A stretch of 64,000 nucleotides of DNA, from contig JAQYQB010000029.1 in NCBI GenBank assembly GCA_028726465.1, positions 1-64,000 of the forward strand, read 5' to 3'. Below the pieces are notes generated by a model that was given only the letters and a program-made list of their open reading frames with translations, did no database searches and was not told where the DNA came from. This document shows positions 1 through 11,730 of the stretch, piece after piece. Within the stretch, counting starts at the first letter, position 1; each line of letters begins with the position of its first letter. The position numbers and the translations under genes are program-made. Source of the stretch: Mycobacteriaceae bacterium. GTDB lineage: Bacteria > Actinomycetota > Actinomycetes > Mycobacteriales > Mycobacteriaceae.

Positions 1-1239
1 CCGTCCCCGGTCGCCGGCACCCTGCAGGAAATCCTGGCCGACGAAGACGACACCATCGAGGTCGGCGAAGTCATCGCCCGCATCGGCGACGGCTCCGCCC
101 CGGCCAAGTCCGACGACTCCGACTCTGACTCCGACTCCAAGACTGAGGCCAAGGAAGAGGAAAAGGAAGAAGAGCCGAAGAAGGAAGAAAAGGCCGAGGA
201 GTCCTCCTCCAAGGAGGAGAAGAAGGACGAGGCCCCGAAGAAGGACGAGTCCTCCGCTAAGAACACCTCCGCGAAGGTCAACAACGGCGACAACGTCCCG
301 TACGTGACCCCGCTGGTGCGCAAGCTGGCTGACAAGCACGGCGTTGACCTGAACTCCGTGGAAGGCACCGGCGTCGGCGGCCGCATCCGCAAGCAGGACG
401 TGCTGGCCGCTGCCGGCGAGGGCGAGGCCCCGAAGTCCGGCTCCGACAAGGCTGCCTCCGGCAAGTCCGGCGGGCGCGCCAACTGGTCCACCAAGTCCGT
501 GGATCCGGAGAAGCAAGAGCTCATCGGCACCACCCAGAAGGTCAACCGCATCCGCGAGATCACCGCCTCCAAGATGGTCGAGGCGCTGCAGATTTCCGCG
601 CAGCTGACCCACGTCCAGGAAGTCGACGTCACCGCGGTAGCCGACATGCGCAAGAAGAACAAGCAGGCGTTCATCGACAAGTACGGCGCCAACCTGTCCT
701 ACCTGCCGTTCATCGTGAAGGCCACCGTCGAGGCGCTGGTTTCCCACCCGAACGTCAACGCCTCCTACAACCCGGAGACCAAGGAGATGACCTACCACGC
801 GGACGTGAACGTGGCCATCGCCGTGGACACCCCGCGCGGCCTGCTCACCCCGGTCATCCACAAGGCGCAGGACAAGACCCTGCCGGAGATCGCCCAGGCC
901 ATCGCCGAGCTGGCTGACAAGGCCCGCAACAACAAGCTGAAGCCGAACGACCTGACCGGTGCTACCTTCACCGTGACCAACATCGGCTCCGAGGGCGCCC
1001 TGCTGGACACCCCGATCCTGGTTCCGCCGCAGGCTGGCATCCTGGGTACCGCGGCCATCACCAAGCGCCCGGTAGTGGTCAACGACGACGGCCAGGACGC
1101 CATCGCCATCCGCCAGATGTGCTACCTGCCGTTCACCTACGACCACCAGGTGGTTGACGGTGCTGACGCTGGTCGCTTCATCACCACCATCAAGGACCGC
1201 CTGGAGACCGCGGACTTCGAGTCCGACCTGGCTCTCTAA
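1..1239 (+). CDS. aceF: Dihydrolipoamide acetyltransferase (E2 of pyruvate dehydrogenase), 3' part
   Basis: The reading frame is open from base 1, so the 5' end lies outside the window. Visible parts in order are the tail of a lipoyl domain (SPVAGTLQEI), a Lys/Glu/Ser-rich linker (about bases 100-300), a peripheral subunit-binding domain (PYVTPLVRKLADKHGVDL), and the acyltransferase domain ending with the active-site signature DHQVVDGADAGRF. E2 moves acetyl groups from lipoyl arms to CoA and is the core of the pyruvate (and in Corynebacterium also 2-oxoglutarate) dehydrogenase complex. lipB and lipA downstream make its cofactor and aceE is 34 kb away in this window. sucB is an alternative database name for the same gene. 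The ORF start at base 304 is an internal GTG, not the gene start. Confidence 0.95.
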   Translation, partial: PSPVAGTLQEILADEDDTIEVGEVIARIGDGSAPAKSDDSDSDSDSKTEAKEEEKEEEPKKEEKAEESSSKEEKKDEAPKKDESSAKNTSAKVNNGDNVPYVTPLVRKLADKHGVDLNSVEGTGVGGRIRKQDVLAAAGEGEAPKSGSDKAASGKSGGRANWSTKSVDPEKQELIGTTQKVNRIREITASKMVEALQISAQLTHVQEVDVTAVADMRKKNKQAFIDKYGANLSYLPFIVKATVEALVSHPNVNASYNPETKEMTYHADVNVAIAVDTPRGLLTPVIHKAQDKTLPEIAQAIAELADKARNNKLKPNDLTGATFTVTNIGSEGALLDTPILVPPQAGILGTAAITKRPVVVNDDGQDAIAIRQMCYLPFTYDHQVVDGADAGRFITTIKDRLETADFESDLAL

Positions 1240-1256
1240 GACACGGCCTTGAGCTG

Positions 1257-1332
1257 CCGGCCTTCCCGGGCCGGCCCGAGCCCCCGTTGACTTTTCCTAT
1301 GACTTTAAGGAAAAGGAGACGGGGGCTTCGTC
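1257..1332 (+). terminator. Terminator region after aceF
   Basis: Two stacked inverted repeats follow the aceF stop. The first is GCCGGCC (1257-1263) with GGCCGGC (1270-1276). The second is AGCCCCCGT (1279-1287) with ACGGGGGCT (1319-1327), and TTTTCCT (1292-1298) pairs with AGGAAAA (1308-1314) inside it. The T-run after the second stem is weak (TCGTCTTT), so termination may be partial. Confidence 0.6.
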
Positions 1333-1410
1333 TTTCCCCGACTACCCCCGTAACCCCCTCCCGGGCCGAATGTGGTCACAGTTTTTCGGCCCAGTTGGAG
1401 ATGTCACTAA

Positions 1411-1452
1411 CCCCGCACGCGGGGCCGACGCCCCCCGCCCCGCAGCGGGGCG
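1411..1452 (+). other. Two GC-rich hairpins upstream of gcvP with interchangeable arms
   Basis: CCCCGC (1411-1416) pairs with GCGGGG (1419-1424), and CGCCCCGC (1436-1443) pairs with GCGGGGCG (1445-1452). The left arm of one can also pair with the right arm of the other. They lie in the 322-bp gene-free stretch 1240-1561, upstream of the likely gcvP -10 box. Function unknown; no canonical glycine riboswitch core is visible here. Confidence 0.4.
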
Positions 1453-1508
1453 TAATTAATGCGCTCGGGTTGGGGGTAAAAACGACCCGGGCGTGTGGCG
1501 CAGAACAA

Positions 1509-1514
1509 TATACT
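1509..1514 (+). promoter_or_regulatory. Candidate gcvP -10 box
   Basis: TATACT matches the actinobacterial -10 consensus TANNNT and lies 47 bases before the gcvP ATG. I see no convincing -35 element. Confidence 0.4.
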
Positions 1515-1561
1515 GGTGTTCCGTATGGCCGTTTTGCCTACCCAATCAAGGAGTAACGCTA

Positions 1562-4417
<2,856 letters not shown>

Positions 4418-5530
4418 ATGTCCGATCTACGCAATTCCCCGCTGCACGCTGAGCACGAAAAGCTCGGCGCCAGCTTCACCGCCTTCGGGCCGTGGAACAT
4501 GCCTCTGAAGTACGCCAACGAGCTGGACGAGCACCGCGCCGTGCGCGAGGCCGCCGGCCTGTTCGACCTGTCGCACATGGGCGAAATCTGGGTCACCGGC
4601 CCGGATGCGGCCAAGTTCCTGACCTACGCGCTCATCTCCAACCTGGAGACCGTCAAGGTGGGCAAGGCCAAGTACTCCATGGTCGCCGCCGAAGACGGCG
4701 GGATCATCGATGACCTCATCTCCTACCGCTTCGAGGAGGAGAAGTTCCTGGTGGTGCCGAACGCCGGCAACACCCAGGTGGTCTGGGAGGCCTTCCAGGA
4801 GCGCTCGGAAGGCTTCGACGTGCAGCTCAAGAACGAGTCCCAGGACGTGGCGATGATCGCCGTCCAGGGCCCGAAGGCCGCCGAGATCCTCGTCCCGCTG
4901 GTCGAGGACAACAAGCAGGACGCCGTCTACGAGCTGGGCTACTACGCCGCCACCATGGGCAAGGTGGCCCGCAAGTTCGCCATCATCGCCCGCACCGGCT
5001 ACACCGGCGAGGACGGCTTCGAGCTCATCGTCTACAACGCGGACGCCCCGGAGCTGTGGAACGAGCTGCTGTGCGCCGGCGAGGAATACGGCCTCAAGCC
5101 CTGCGGCCTGGCCGCGCGCGACTCCCTGCGCTTGGAGGCCGGCATGCCGCTCTACGGCAACGAGCTCTCCCGCGACATCACCCCGGTCGAGGCCGGCATG
5201 TCCCGTGCCTTCGCCAAGAAGGAAGCGGACTTCGTGGGCGCGGAGACCATGCGTGCGCGCGCCGCTGAGGGCCCGCAGCAGGTCATCACCGGCCTGGAGT
5301 CCTCCCAGCGCCGCGCGGCCCGCTCCGGCGCCGAGGTCTACGTGGGCGAGACCCACGTGGGCACCGTGACCTCCGGCCAGCCCTCCCCGACGCTGGGCCA
5401 CCCGGTCGCCCTCGCGCTGCTGGATACCTCCGCAGGTCTCGAGCCCGGCGCCGAGGTGGAGGTCGACATCCGCGGCAAGCGCTACCCGTTTACCGTAACG
5501 GCCTTGCCGTTTTACAAGCGGGACAAGTAA
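4418..5530 (+). CDS. gcvT: Aminomethyltransferase, T protein of the glycine cleavage system
   Basis: The T protein releases ammonia from aminomethyl-lipoyl-GcvH and transfers the one-carbon unit to tetrahydrofolate, giving 5,10-methylene-THF. The 370-aa length is normal. Family features include an N-terminal LFDLSHMGEI, the central RTGYTGEDGFE motif, LRLEAGMPLYG, and a C-terminal beta-barrel domain ending near FYKRDK. The ATG follows the gcvP stop without a gap, with AAAGGAGAG at the end of gcvP as ribosome site, so translation is probably coupled. Confidence 0.97.
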   Translation: MSDLRNSPLHAEHEKLGASFTAFGPWNMPLKYANELDEHRAVREAAGLFDLSHMGEIWVTGPDAAKFLTYALISNLETVKVGKAKYSMVAAEDGGIIDDLISYRFEEEKFLVVPNAGNTQVVWEAFQERSEGFDVQLKNESQDVAMIAVQGPKAAEILVPLVEDNKQDAVYELGYYAATMGKVARKFAIIARTGYTGEDGFELIVYNADAPELWNELLCAGEEYGLKPCGLAARDSLRLEAGMPLYGNELSRDITPVEAGMSRAFAKKEADFVGAETMRARAAEGPQQVITGLESSQRRAARSGAEVYVGETHVGTVTSGQPSPTLGHPVALALLDTSAGLEPGAEVEVDIRGKRYPFTVTALPFYKRDK

Positions 5531-5587
5531 AACCGTTCTAAAATAAAGCCCGATAACGCCCGATCCTTTCAGAAAGGACTTTTACCC

Positions 5588-5977
5588 ATGGCCAACCTGC
5601 CTGATAACTACTCCTACTCCGAGGACCACGAGTGGCTGGCTGCCGCTCCGGACGACGTCGTGGGCAAGACCGTCCGCGTGGGCATCACCTCGGTCGCCAC
5701 TGAGCGCCTGGGCGAGGTCGTCTTCGCCGAGCTGCCGGCCGTCGGCGACTCCATCACCGCAGGCGACTCCTGCGGTGAGGTCGAGTCCACCAAGTCCGTC
5801 TCCGACCTGTTTGCTCCGGTCACCGGCACCGTGACCGCCGTGAACGAGGGCGTGCACGATGACTACTCCGTCATCAACAACGATCCCTTCGGCGAAGGCT
5901 GGCTCTTCGAGGTCGAGGTCTCCGAGGCCGGCGAGCTGATGACCGCCGCCGACTACGCCGCCGCCAACGGCATCTAG
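5588..5977 (+). CDS. gcvH: Glycine cleavage system H protein
   Basis: Lipoyl carrier of 129 aa that shuttles the aminomethyl group between P, T and L proteins. The lipoylation site is Lys69 in VESTKSVSDL. A good ribosome site (AGAAAGGA) precedes ATG 5588. It lies 57 bases after gcvT, in the same operon. Together with AceF it is a client of the LipB/LipA pathway encoded just downstream. The L protein (lipoamide dehydrogenase) is not in this window. Confidence 0.97.
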   Translation: MANLPDNYSYSEDHEWLAAAPDDVVGKTVRVGITSVATERLGEVVFAELPAVGDSITAGDSCGEVESTKSVSDLFAPVTGTVTAVNEGVHDDYSVINNDPFGEGWLFEVEVSEAGELMTAADYAAANGI

Positions 5978-5999
5978 AACCGACGCGCTGGCCCCGTAC

Positions 6000-6078
6000 A
6001 GCGCCCGCCCCCCGGCAAGGCCGGTAACCCGCCTGTGGATTTACACGGTGGCGTTACCGCTTGCTGGGGGCGCTTTTG
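6000..6078 (+). terminator. Long intrinsic terminator after gcvH
   Basis: The outer stem is AGCGCCC (6000-6006) with GGGCGCT (6068-6074), followed by TTTTG. An inner arm, GGTAAC...GTG pairing with CAC...GTTACC, extends the structure. It closes the gcvPTH operon before lipB. Confidence 0.75.
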
Positions 6079-6102
6079 TATACCCAGTTGGGCAGCCGCC
6101 CG

Positions 6103-6130
6103 TGGACTGCCGGGCCAAGCGAATTACAAT
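6103..6130 (+). promoter_or_regulatory. lipB promoter (leaderless type)
   Basis: TGGACT (6103-6108) and TACAAT (6125-6130) are spaced 16 bp. The lipB ATG starts 8 nt after the -10 box and has no ribosome site, which suggests a leaderless mRNA. Confidence 0.55.
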
Positions 6131-6138
6131 GGGTATCT

Positions 6139-6975
6139 ATGACTGCACCGCGCGATCCTTTCTTCCCCGCCGACCGCTCCATTCGCGCCGACAACGCGCC
6201 TTTGGACATCCGCCACCTGGGCCGGATGGACTACCAGGAAGCCTGGGACCTGCAGGCCGACCTGGCCAAGCAACGCGCCCGCGGCGATATCGGGGACACG
6301 GTGCTGGTGGTCGAACACCCCAGCGTCTACACGGCCGGTAAGCGCACCATGGAATCCGACATGCCGGATAACGGCCAGCCCGTCATCACCGTCGACCGCG
6401 GCGGCCGGATTACCTGGCACGGGGAAGGCCAGCTCGTGGTCTACCCCATCATCCGCCTGGCCGAACCCGTCGACGTGGTCGACTACGTCCGCCGGCTGGA
6501 AGAAGCCACCATCCAGACCGTGCGCCAGATGGGGGTCACCACCGCCGGGCGCATCGACGGCCGCTCCGGGGTCTGGGTGCCGTCCACCACGCAGCCGAAG
6601 GACCCGCAGGCCCCGCACCGCGACCGCAAGATCGCCGCGCTGGGCATCCGGATTACCCGCGGGGTGACCATGCACGGCCTGGCGTTGAACTGCTGCAACA
6701 CCCTCGAGTTCTACGAGCACATCGTGGCCTGCGGCATCGACGACGCCGACGTGACCACCCTGTCCCTCGAGCTCGGCCGCCACGTCGGCCTGGAGGAAGC
6801 CACGGAGCCGCTGCTGAGCGCGCTTGACGATGCCCTCTCGGGCCGCCTCGTCGTCGCCGACCACACCTTCGGTTCCGCGCCGGATCCGACCAAGCTGGCC
6901 AACGAGGCGCGCCGGCGCGCCCGGCAGCAGGCCGCCACCCCCGAACGAACGACCCCGGCCGCCGGCCAGGAATGA
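6139..6975 (+). CDS. lipB: Octanoyl-[GcvH]:protein N-octanoyltransferase
   Basis: LipB moves octanoyl groups from acyl carrier protein to the lipoyl domains of GcvH and AceF. The signature [17 protein letters not shown] is present, followed by [17 protein letters not shown] (catalytic Lys region) and a Cys in HIVACGID that fits the active-site cysteine. I chose ATG 6139 (MTAPRDPFF; 278 aa) because a -10 box ends 8 nt before it; an upstream ATG at 6061 would be inside the gcvH terminator. A C-terminal tail after about residue 235 is Ala/Arg/Pro-rich, making it slightly longer than typical. Confidence 0.94.
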   Translation: MTAPRDPFFPADRSIRADNAPLDIRHLGRMDYQEAWDLQADLAKQRARGDIGDTVLVVEHPSVYTAGKRTMESDMPDNGQPVITVDRGGRITWHGEGQLVVYPIIRLAEPVDVVDYVRRLEEATIQTVRQMGVTTAGRIDGRSGVWVPSTTQPKDPQAPHRDRKIAALGIRITRGVTMHGLALNCCNTLEFYEHIVACGIDDADVTTLSLELGRHVGLEEATEPLLSALDDALSGRLVVADHTFGSAPDPTKLANEARRRARQQAATPERTTPAAGQE

Positions 6976-7066
6976 TCACACCGCTTTAGTGGTTGTGACT
7001 GAGGCATCCCGGCGTGCCGGATGCCCCGGAAGACCGGACATTTTCCACTTCGCCAACTCAACAACG

Positions 7067-7072
7067 TAGGGT
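7067..7072 (+). promoter_or_regulatory. lipA -10 box (leaderless type)
   Basis: TAGGGT ends 7 nt before GTG 7080. There is no ribosome site between them. Confidence 0.45.
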
Positions 7073-7079
7073 AGACAAC

Positions 7080-8132
7080 GTGACTATTAAGCCTGAAGGA
7101 CGGAAGCTGCTACGCATCGAGAAAAAGAATGCGGAATCTCCGATCGAGCAGAAACCCCGATGGATCCGTAACCAGGTGCGCACCGGCCCTGGCTACGAAG
7201 ATATGCGCAACCGCGTCGCCGGCGCCTCCCTGCACACGGTCTGCCAGGAGGCCGGCTGCCCCAACATTCATGAGTGCTGGGAATCCCGCGAGGCCACCTT
7301 CCTCATCGGCGGCGACTCCTGCACTCGCCGCTGCGATTTCTGCGATATCAAGACCGGCAAGCCGGACGCCCTGGATACCGACGAGCCGCGCCGCGTGGCA
7401 GAGAACATCCGGGAGATGGACCTGAACTACACCACCATCACCGGCGTGACCCGCGACGACCTGCCGGACGAGGGCGCATGGCTCTACGCCGAGGTGGTGC
7501 GCAAGATCCACGAGCTGAACCCGCACACCGGCGTGGAAAACCTCACCCCGGACTTCTCCGGCAAGCCGGACCTGTTGCAGGAGGTCTTCGAGGCCGAGCC
7601 GGAGGTCTTCGCCCACAACCTGGAGACGGTCCCGCGCATCTTCCGCCGCATCCGCCCGGCCTTCCGCTACGAGCGCTCCTTGGATGTCATCCGCCAGGCG
7701 CACGACTACGGGCTGATCACTAAGTCCAACCTCATCCTCGGCATGGGCGAGACCGCCGAGGAGATCGAGGAGGCGCTGCGCGACCTGCGTTCGGCCGGCT
7801 GCGACATCATCACGATTACGCAGTACCTGCGCCCCGGCCCGCGCTTCCACCCCATCGAGCGCTGGGTCCGCCCGGAGGAGTTCGTCTCCCACTCGAAGCT
7901 GGCCAAGTCCCTGGGCTTCGGCGGCGTCATGTCCGGCCCGCTGGTCCGCTCCTCCTACCGCGCCGGCCGCCTGTACGTGCAGGCCATGGAGGCCCGCGGC
8001 CGCGAGCTGCCCGCCCACCTGTCCCACCTGGCCGAGACCTCGAAGGGCGCGACCGCCCAGGAGGCCTCCACGCTGCTGGACAAGTACGGCCCGTCCGAGG
8101 AGACCCCGGTGACCGCTCGCGTCAAGAGCTAA
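7080..8132 (+). CDS. lipA: Lipoyl synthase (radical SAM)
   Basis: LipA inserts two sulfurs into octanoyl-protein to make lipoyl groups. Both iron-sulfur motifs are intact: the auxiliary cluster C55-x4-C60-x5-C66 ([12 protein letters not shown]) and the radical SAM cluster C81-x3-C85-x2-C88 (CTRRCDFC). Conserved GMGETAEEI and ITQYLRPG segments follow. GTG 7080 is chosen ([12 protein letters not shown]) because it matches the family N-terminus and sits 7 nt after a -10 box; this gives 350 aa. An in-frame GTG at 7014 lacks support. It pairs functionally with lipB and with the lipoyl proteins upstream. Confidence 0.97.
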   Translation: MTIKPEGRKLLRIEKKNAESPIEQKPRWIRNQVRTGPGYEDMRNRVAGASLHTVCQEAGCPNIHECWESREATFLIGGDSCTRRCDFCDIKTGKPDALDTDEPRRVAENIREMDLNYTTITGVTRDDLPDEGAWLYAEVVRKIHELNPHTGVENLTPDFSGKPDLLQEVFEAEPEVFAHNLETVPRIFRRIRPAFRYERSLDVIRQAHDYGLITKSNLILGMGETAEEIEEALRDLRSAGCDIITITQYLRPGPRFHPIERWVRPEEFVSHSKLAKSLGFGGVMSGPLVRSSYRAGRLYVQAMEARGRELPAHLSHLAETSKGATAQEASTLLDKYGPSEETPVTARVKS

Positions 8133-8183
8133 GCCACCGCCAGGTACTCACCTGTCTACCTTTTAGCTGACTTCTAACCGTTG

Positions 8184-8212
8184 CGGGGCCGCGCGAAAGC
8201 GCGGCCCCGTTT
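8184..8212 (+). terminator. Terminator after lipA
   Basis: CGGGGCCGCGC (8184-8194), a GAAA loop, then GCGCGGCCCCG (8199-8209) followed by TTT. Confidence 0.8.
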
Positions 8213-8234
8213 CCAGTTTGTGGGCACAACCCTT

Positions 8235-8240
8235 TAGAGT
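8235..8240 (+). promoter_or_regulatory. -10 box of the DUF4191 gene (leaderless type)
   Basis: TAGAGT ends 7 nt before ATG 8248. Confidence 0.5.
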
Positions 8241-8247
8241 AGAGGGC

Positions 8248-9033
8248 ATGGCACAGGGAAATACTAAGGCCGATCTCAAGGCCGCTAAGAAGGCAGAGAA
8301 GAAAGCCAAGCGCGAAAAGGGCAAGCAGACGCGCCGCCAGATGTGGCAGGCGTTCCAGATGCAGCGCAAGCAGGATAAGGCGCTTATCCCGCTGATGCTG
8401 CTGGCCTTCCTGGGCCTGGGCCTGCTCTTCTTCCTCATCGGCATGCTCTTCAACGGGCAGTGGTTCATGCTGCCCATCGGCTTGGCGCTGGGTGTGCTGC
8501 TGGCCATGTTCATCTTCACCCGCCGCCTCGAGCGCGACATGTACAAAAAGGTCGAAGACCAGAAGGGCGTGGCCGGCTACGCGCTGGAGAACCAGCTGCG
8601 CAACACCGTCGGCATCGTCTGGAAGGTCGAGCAGGGCATCGCGGTGACCCGCCACCAGGACCTGGTCCACCGCGTCATCGGTAACCCGGGCGTCGTGCTG
8701 GTCTGCGAGGGCGACAAGAAGCGCCTGGCCGCGACCGTGGGGCAGCTGAAAAAGCGCATCGATAAGCTCGCCGCCGGCGTGCCGGTCTACGAGGTCTACG
8801 TCGGTGAAGGCGAGGGCGAAGTGCCGCTGGCCAAGCTGCGCAGCCACATCATGCGCCTGCCGCGTAACTACAACAAGAACGAGGTCTACGCCAACGCCCG
8901 CCGCATCGAGGCCATGGATTCCCTGCCGGGCCAGATGCCGGGCGTGCCCAAGGGCCCGATGCCCCAGCAGGCCCGCAACATGTCCGGCATGAACCGCCGC
9001 ATGCGCCGCGCCGCCGGCCGCAAGAAGAAATAA
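8248..9033 (+). CDS. DUF4191 integral membrane protein
   Basis: The 261-aa protein has a Lys/Ala-rich charged N-terminus, two close hydrophobic segments at about residues 45-67 and 73-95, and a soluble C-terminal domain ending in a basic Arg/Lys tail. It matches the actinobacterial DUF4191 family, which I recall as sitting next to lipA and glnA in Corynebacterium and Mycobacterium. No function is established; a link to lipoylation or membrane physiology would be guesswork. ATG 8248 is chosen because a -10 box ends 7 nt upstream; an in-frame GTG at 8218 would overlap that promoter. Confidence 0.85.
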   Translation: MAQGNTKADLKAAKKAEKKAKREKGKQTRRQMWQAFQMQRKQDKALIPLMLLAFLGLGLLFFLIGMLFNGQWFMLPIGLALGVLLAMFIFTRRLERDMYKKVEDQKGVAGYALENQLRNTVGIVWKVEQGIAVTRHQDLVHRVIGNPGVVLVCEGDKKRLAATVGQLKKRIDKLAAGVPVYEVYVGEGEGEVPLAKLRSHIMRLPRNYNKNEVYANARRIEAMDSLPGQMPGVPKGPMPQQARNMSGMNRRMRRAAGRKKK

Positions 9034-9050
9034 GGTCCCCGCGCCAGATA

Positions 9051-9108
9051 AAAACGGCGCCCGCCTCCGGCCCCGAACTATCTCGGGAAGGGAGGCGGGC
9101 GCCGTTTT
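9051..9108. terminator. Bidirectional terminator between convergent genes
   Basis: AAAACGGCGCCCGCCTCC (9051-9068) is the exact inverse of GGAGGCGGGCGCCGTTTT (9091-9108). The flanking A-tract and T-tract let it serve both the DUF4191 gene (+) and the RDD gene (-). Confidence 0.85.
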
Positions 9109-9128
9109 GGTACGCCAGGCTAAAAAAA

Positions 9129-9602
9129 TTAAGCCATGATGACCGTGGTGCCGGTACCGCGGTCGTGCATGCCGCGCCCGTCGGCGTCGACCATGGCGGC
9201 CGGGAAGAAGACGGCCGTGAGCAGCGTGCGCACGGCCGCGCGCCAGAAGCCCACGCGGGTGCCAGGAGCGTCGACGCGGGCCACGCCCATGCCCAGCGCC
9301 GCCATGCCGGGGGTACGGGCAAAAAGCCAGCCGCAGACGATGCCCAGGATGATCCAGATGCCATACCCCAGCGCGGCAGCCGCACCGAGGGCGTCGGTGA
9401 ACTGGGTGATGATGATGGCCAGGACCATGCTAATGACCCAGTCGATCAGCACCCCGCCCGCGCGGCGCATGACCGAGGCCTGCGCGCCCGAGCCGCTTTT
9501 CGGCAGGCCCAGTAGCTCCCCGGGCCACCGGGAAACCGCCTCGGCGGAATCATACTCACCAGGGATGCTCGGGCCGTCCAGCCACGTTTTCTTGTCAGCC
9601 AT
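9129..9602 (-). CDS. RDD family membrane protein
   Basis: The 157-aa protein contains an RDD domain: MRRAGGVLIDWVISMVLA (first helix with Arg and Asp), a second helix around LGYGIWIILGIVCGWLFA, then the TPGMAALGMGVARV stretch typical of the family and a third hydrophobic segment. RDD proteins are small membrane proteins, some linked to Na+/H+ exchange; the role here is unknown. ATG 9602 (MADKKTWLDG) fits better than the 14 codons further upstream. The gene is divergent from glnA, with the AmtR-type operator between them. Confidence 0.85.
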   Translation of the reverse strand: MADKKTWLDGPSIPGEYDSAEAVSRWPGELLGLPKSGSGAQASVMRRAGGVLIDWVISMVLAIIITQFTDALGAAAALGYGIWIILGIVCGWLFARTPGMAALGMGVARVDAPGTRVGFWRAAVRTLLTAVFFPAAMVDADGRGMHDRGTGTTVIMA

Positions 9603-9659
9603 AGCCACTAATCTAGCGGGGGCACACCGGGGAAGGAAAGCCACGCCCAGAAATACCGA

Positions 9660-9679
9660 AATCTATCGCGCAATAGGTG
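9660..9679 (+). promoter_or_regulatory. AmtR-type operator upstream of glnA
   Basis: CTAT (9663-9666), six bases, then ATAG (9673-9676) reproduces the core of the known AmtR operator tttCTAT-N6-AtAG. AmtR is the master repressor of nitrogen-starvation genes in Corynebacterium. A TAAAGT hexamer at 9686-9691 would place the operator over the -35 region; a second -10-like box, TAAAAT, lies at 9728-9733. Confidence 0.65.
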
Positions 9680-9780
9680 ATTTGTTAAAGTGGTAAGGCA
9701 ATTCCTCAAATGTCTTTGGGCAGCGCGTAAAATCTTTACCTAGAGCCCATTTTTATCTCAAAATTTTCAGGAGCATGACC

Positions 9781-11217
9781 ATGGCTTTCGAGACCGTTCA
9801 GGACATCGTAAAGTTTATTCAGGACGAAGACGTCCGCTTTGTCGATATCCGCTTTACCGATGTCCCGGGCATCGAGCACCACTTCAGCATCCCCGCCTCC
9901 GAGTTCGACGAGGACACCGCCGCCGAGGGCCTAGCCTTCGACGGCTCTTCCATCCGCGGGTTCACCTCCATCGACGAATCCGACATGACCCTGCTGCCGG
10001 ATCCGTCCTCGGCCATGATCGACCCGTTCCGCACCGAGAAGACCCTGAACATCAAGTGCTTCGTGCACGACCCGTTCACCCTCGAGCCCTTCACCCGCGA
10101 CCCGCGTAACATCGCCCGCAAGGCCGAGGAGTACCTGAACTCCACTGGCATCGCTGACACCTGCTTCTTCGGCGCGGAGGCCGAGTTCTACATCTTCGAC
10201 TCGGTGCGCTATTCCACCGACGTCCACGAGGGTTTCTTCAAGGTCGACTCCGACGAGGGCTGGTGGAACCGCAGCGCTGAGACCAACATCGACGGCACCC
10301 CGAACACCGGCTACAAGACCCGCGTGAAGGGCGGCTACTTCCCCACCGCGCCGTACGACAAGACCGGCGAAGTCCGCGACGCCATGGTCCGCAACCTGCA
10401 GGACGCCGGCTTCGACGTCGAGCGCTTCCACCACGAGGTCGGCACCGGCGGTCAGAACGAGATCAACTACCGCTTCAACTCCATGCTGCACGCGGCTGAC
10501 GATGTCCAGTCCTTCAAGTACATCATCAAGAACACCGCCGCAGCCTACGGCAAGACCGCTACCTTCATGCCCAAGCCGCTGGCCGGCGACAACGGCTCCG
10601 GCATGCACGCCCACATGTCCCTGTGGAAGGACGGCACCCCGCTCTTCCACGACGAGTCCGGCTACGGCGGCCTGTCCGATACCGCCCGCTATTACATCGG
10701 CGGCATCCTGCACCACGCTGGCGCGGTCCTGGCCTTTACCAACCCGACGCTGAACTCCTACCACCGCCTGGTGCCGGGCTTCGAGGCCCCCATCAACCTG
10801 GTCTACTCGCAGCGTAACCGTTCTGCGGCCATCCGCATCCCGATTACCGGTTCCAACCCGAAGGCCAAGCGCATCGAGTTCCGCGCCCCGGACCCGTCCG
10901 GCAACCCGTACCTGGGCTTTGCTGCCATGATGTTGGCCGGCATCGACGGCGTGAAGAACCGCCTGGAGCCGCACGCCCCGGTCGACAAGGACCTCTACGA
11001 GCTCCCGCCGGAGGAGGCCGCCTCCATCCCGCAGGCCCCGACCTCCCTGGAGGCCTCCCTGGAGGCCCTGCGCAACGACATGGACTTCCTGACCGAGGGC
11101 GACGTCTTCACCGAGGACCTCATCGAGTCCTACATCAAGCTCAAGGAAGACGAGGAAATCACCCCGGCCCGCCTGCGCCCGACCCCGCTCGAGTACGAAA
11201 TGTACTTCGACTGCTAG
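9781..11217 (+). CDS. glnA: Glutamine synthetase type I (beta subtype, adenylylatable)
   Basis: GlnA makes glutamine from glutamate, ammonia and ATP as a dodecamer. The 478-aa length, [33 protein letters not shown] and the glutamate-flap region are typical. DLYELPPEE near residue 405 holds the tyrosine modified by GlnE, whose gene is 7 kb downstream. I prefer ATG 9781 over ATG 9775: AGGAG (9769-9773) is 7 nt from 9781 but only 1 nt from 9775, and the family N-terminus is MAFET. Regulation is likely by AmtR (operator at 9660-9679) plus adenylylation. Confidence 0.97.
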   Translation: MAFETVQDIVKFIQDEDVRFVDIRFTDVPGIEHHFSIPASEFDEDTAAEGLAFDGSSIRGFTSIDESDMTLLPDPSSAMIDPFRTEKTLNIKCFVHDPFTLEPFTRDPRNIARKAEEYLNSTGIADTCFFGAEAEFYIFDSVRYSTDVHEGFFKVDSDEGWWNRSAETNIDGTPNTGYKTRVKGGYFPTAPYDKTGEVRDAMVRNLQDAGFDVERFHHEVGTGGQNEINYRFNSMLHAADDVQSFKYIIKNTAAAYGKTATFMPKPLAGDNGSGMHAHMSLWKDGTPLFHDESGYGGLSDTARYYIGGILHHAGAVLAFTNPTLNSYHRLVPGFEAPINLVYSQRNRSAAIRIPITGSNPKAKRIEFRAPDPSGNPYLGFAAMMLAGIDGVKNRLEPHAPVDKDLYELPPEEAASIPQAPTSLEASLEALRNDMDFLTEGDVFTEDLIESYIKLKEDEEITPARLRPTPLEYEMYFDC

Positions 11218-11249
11218 TCCCCTAGCCTTCCGCAGGCTTTCCTGCCCCC

Positions 11250-11279
11250 AGCCGGCGTCCCTCGTGGGCGCCGGCTTTG
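11250..11279 (+). terminator. glnA terminator
   Basis: AGCCGGCG (11250-11257) pairs with CGCCGGCT (11269-11276), followed by TTTG. Confidence 0.7.
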
Positions 11280-11342
11280 CTGTATCCAACGGCCGGCCGT
11301 GATTGACGCCAAAGCCACCACCTTAGTATTCCACGGTCGTGC

Positions 11343-11348
11343 TAGGTT
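11343..11348 (+). promoter_or_regulatory. -10 box of the 11.36 kb gene (leaderless type)
   Basis: TAGGTT ends 7 nt before ATG 11356; no ribosome site is present. Confidence 0.4.
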
Positions 11349-11355
11349 CGTTTCC

Positions 11356-11730
11356 ATGTCCAACCCCCTCACCTTCGTCGCCCTGGAGACCGCCGACGTG
11401 GCGGCGGTGCGGCAGGTGCTGGGGCCCTTGGAGCGCGGCGGGATTTACCTGACCCGCCCAGGGCTGGTGCTGGAGACGTCCTGGCTGGGGGACGGCGCCC
11501 GCGACGTCTACGCGACGGCCTGGGCGTGGGGCGCGGGCGATGCCGGCCTGTTCTACGCGCTGGCTGCCCGCGGCCGGCTGCTGGTCACCCCGGCGCGCGG
11601 GGCGGTCGACATCGTCGTCTGCGGGCGAATCCATGGCCGCGAAGAGGTCGACAACGGCATCGATAGCTTCGCCTTCGCCGACAGCCCCGAGCAACTGCGG
11701 GAGCTTATCGGGCCACCTAGTTGCGCTTAG
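11356..11730 (+). CDS. Conserved hypothetical protein, 124 aa
   Basis: I do not recognise a named family. The predicted protein (MSNPLTFVALE...) is soluble with alternating hydrophobic and acidic segments and no signal peptide. The stretch VDIVVCGRIHGREEVDN is its most distinctive part. ATG 11356 is supported by a -10 box 7 nt upstream; an in-frame ATG at 11299 lies in the glnA terminator zone. Its 3' end overlaps the 3' end of the Nudix gene on the other strand by 14 bases. Confidence 0.65.
   Translation: MSNPLTFVALETADVAAVRQVLGPLERGGIYLTRPGLVLETSWLGDGARDVYATAWAWGAGDAGLFYALAARGRLLVTPARGAVDIVVCGRIHGREEVDNGIDSFAFADSPEQLRELIGPPSCA

Noticed and set aside
1240..1561. Glycine riboswitch before gcvP
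   Set aside because: I looked for the conserved glycine aptamer core and found none. The hairpins present are simple GC-rich stems.
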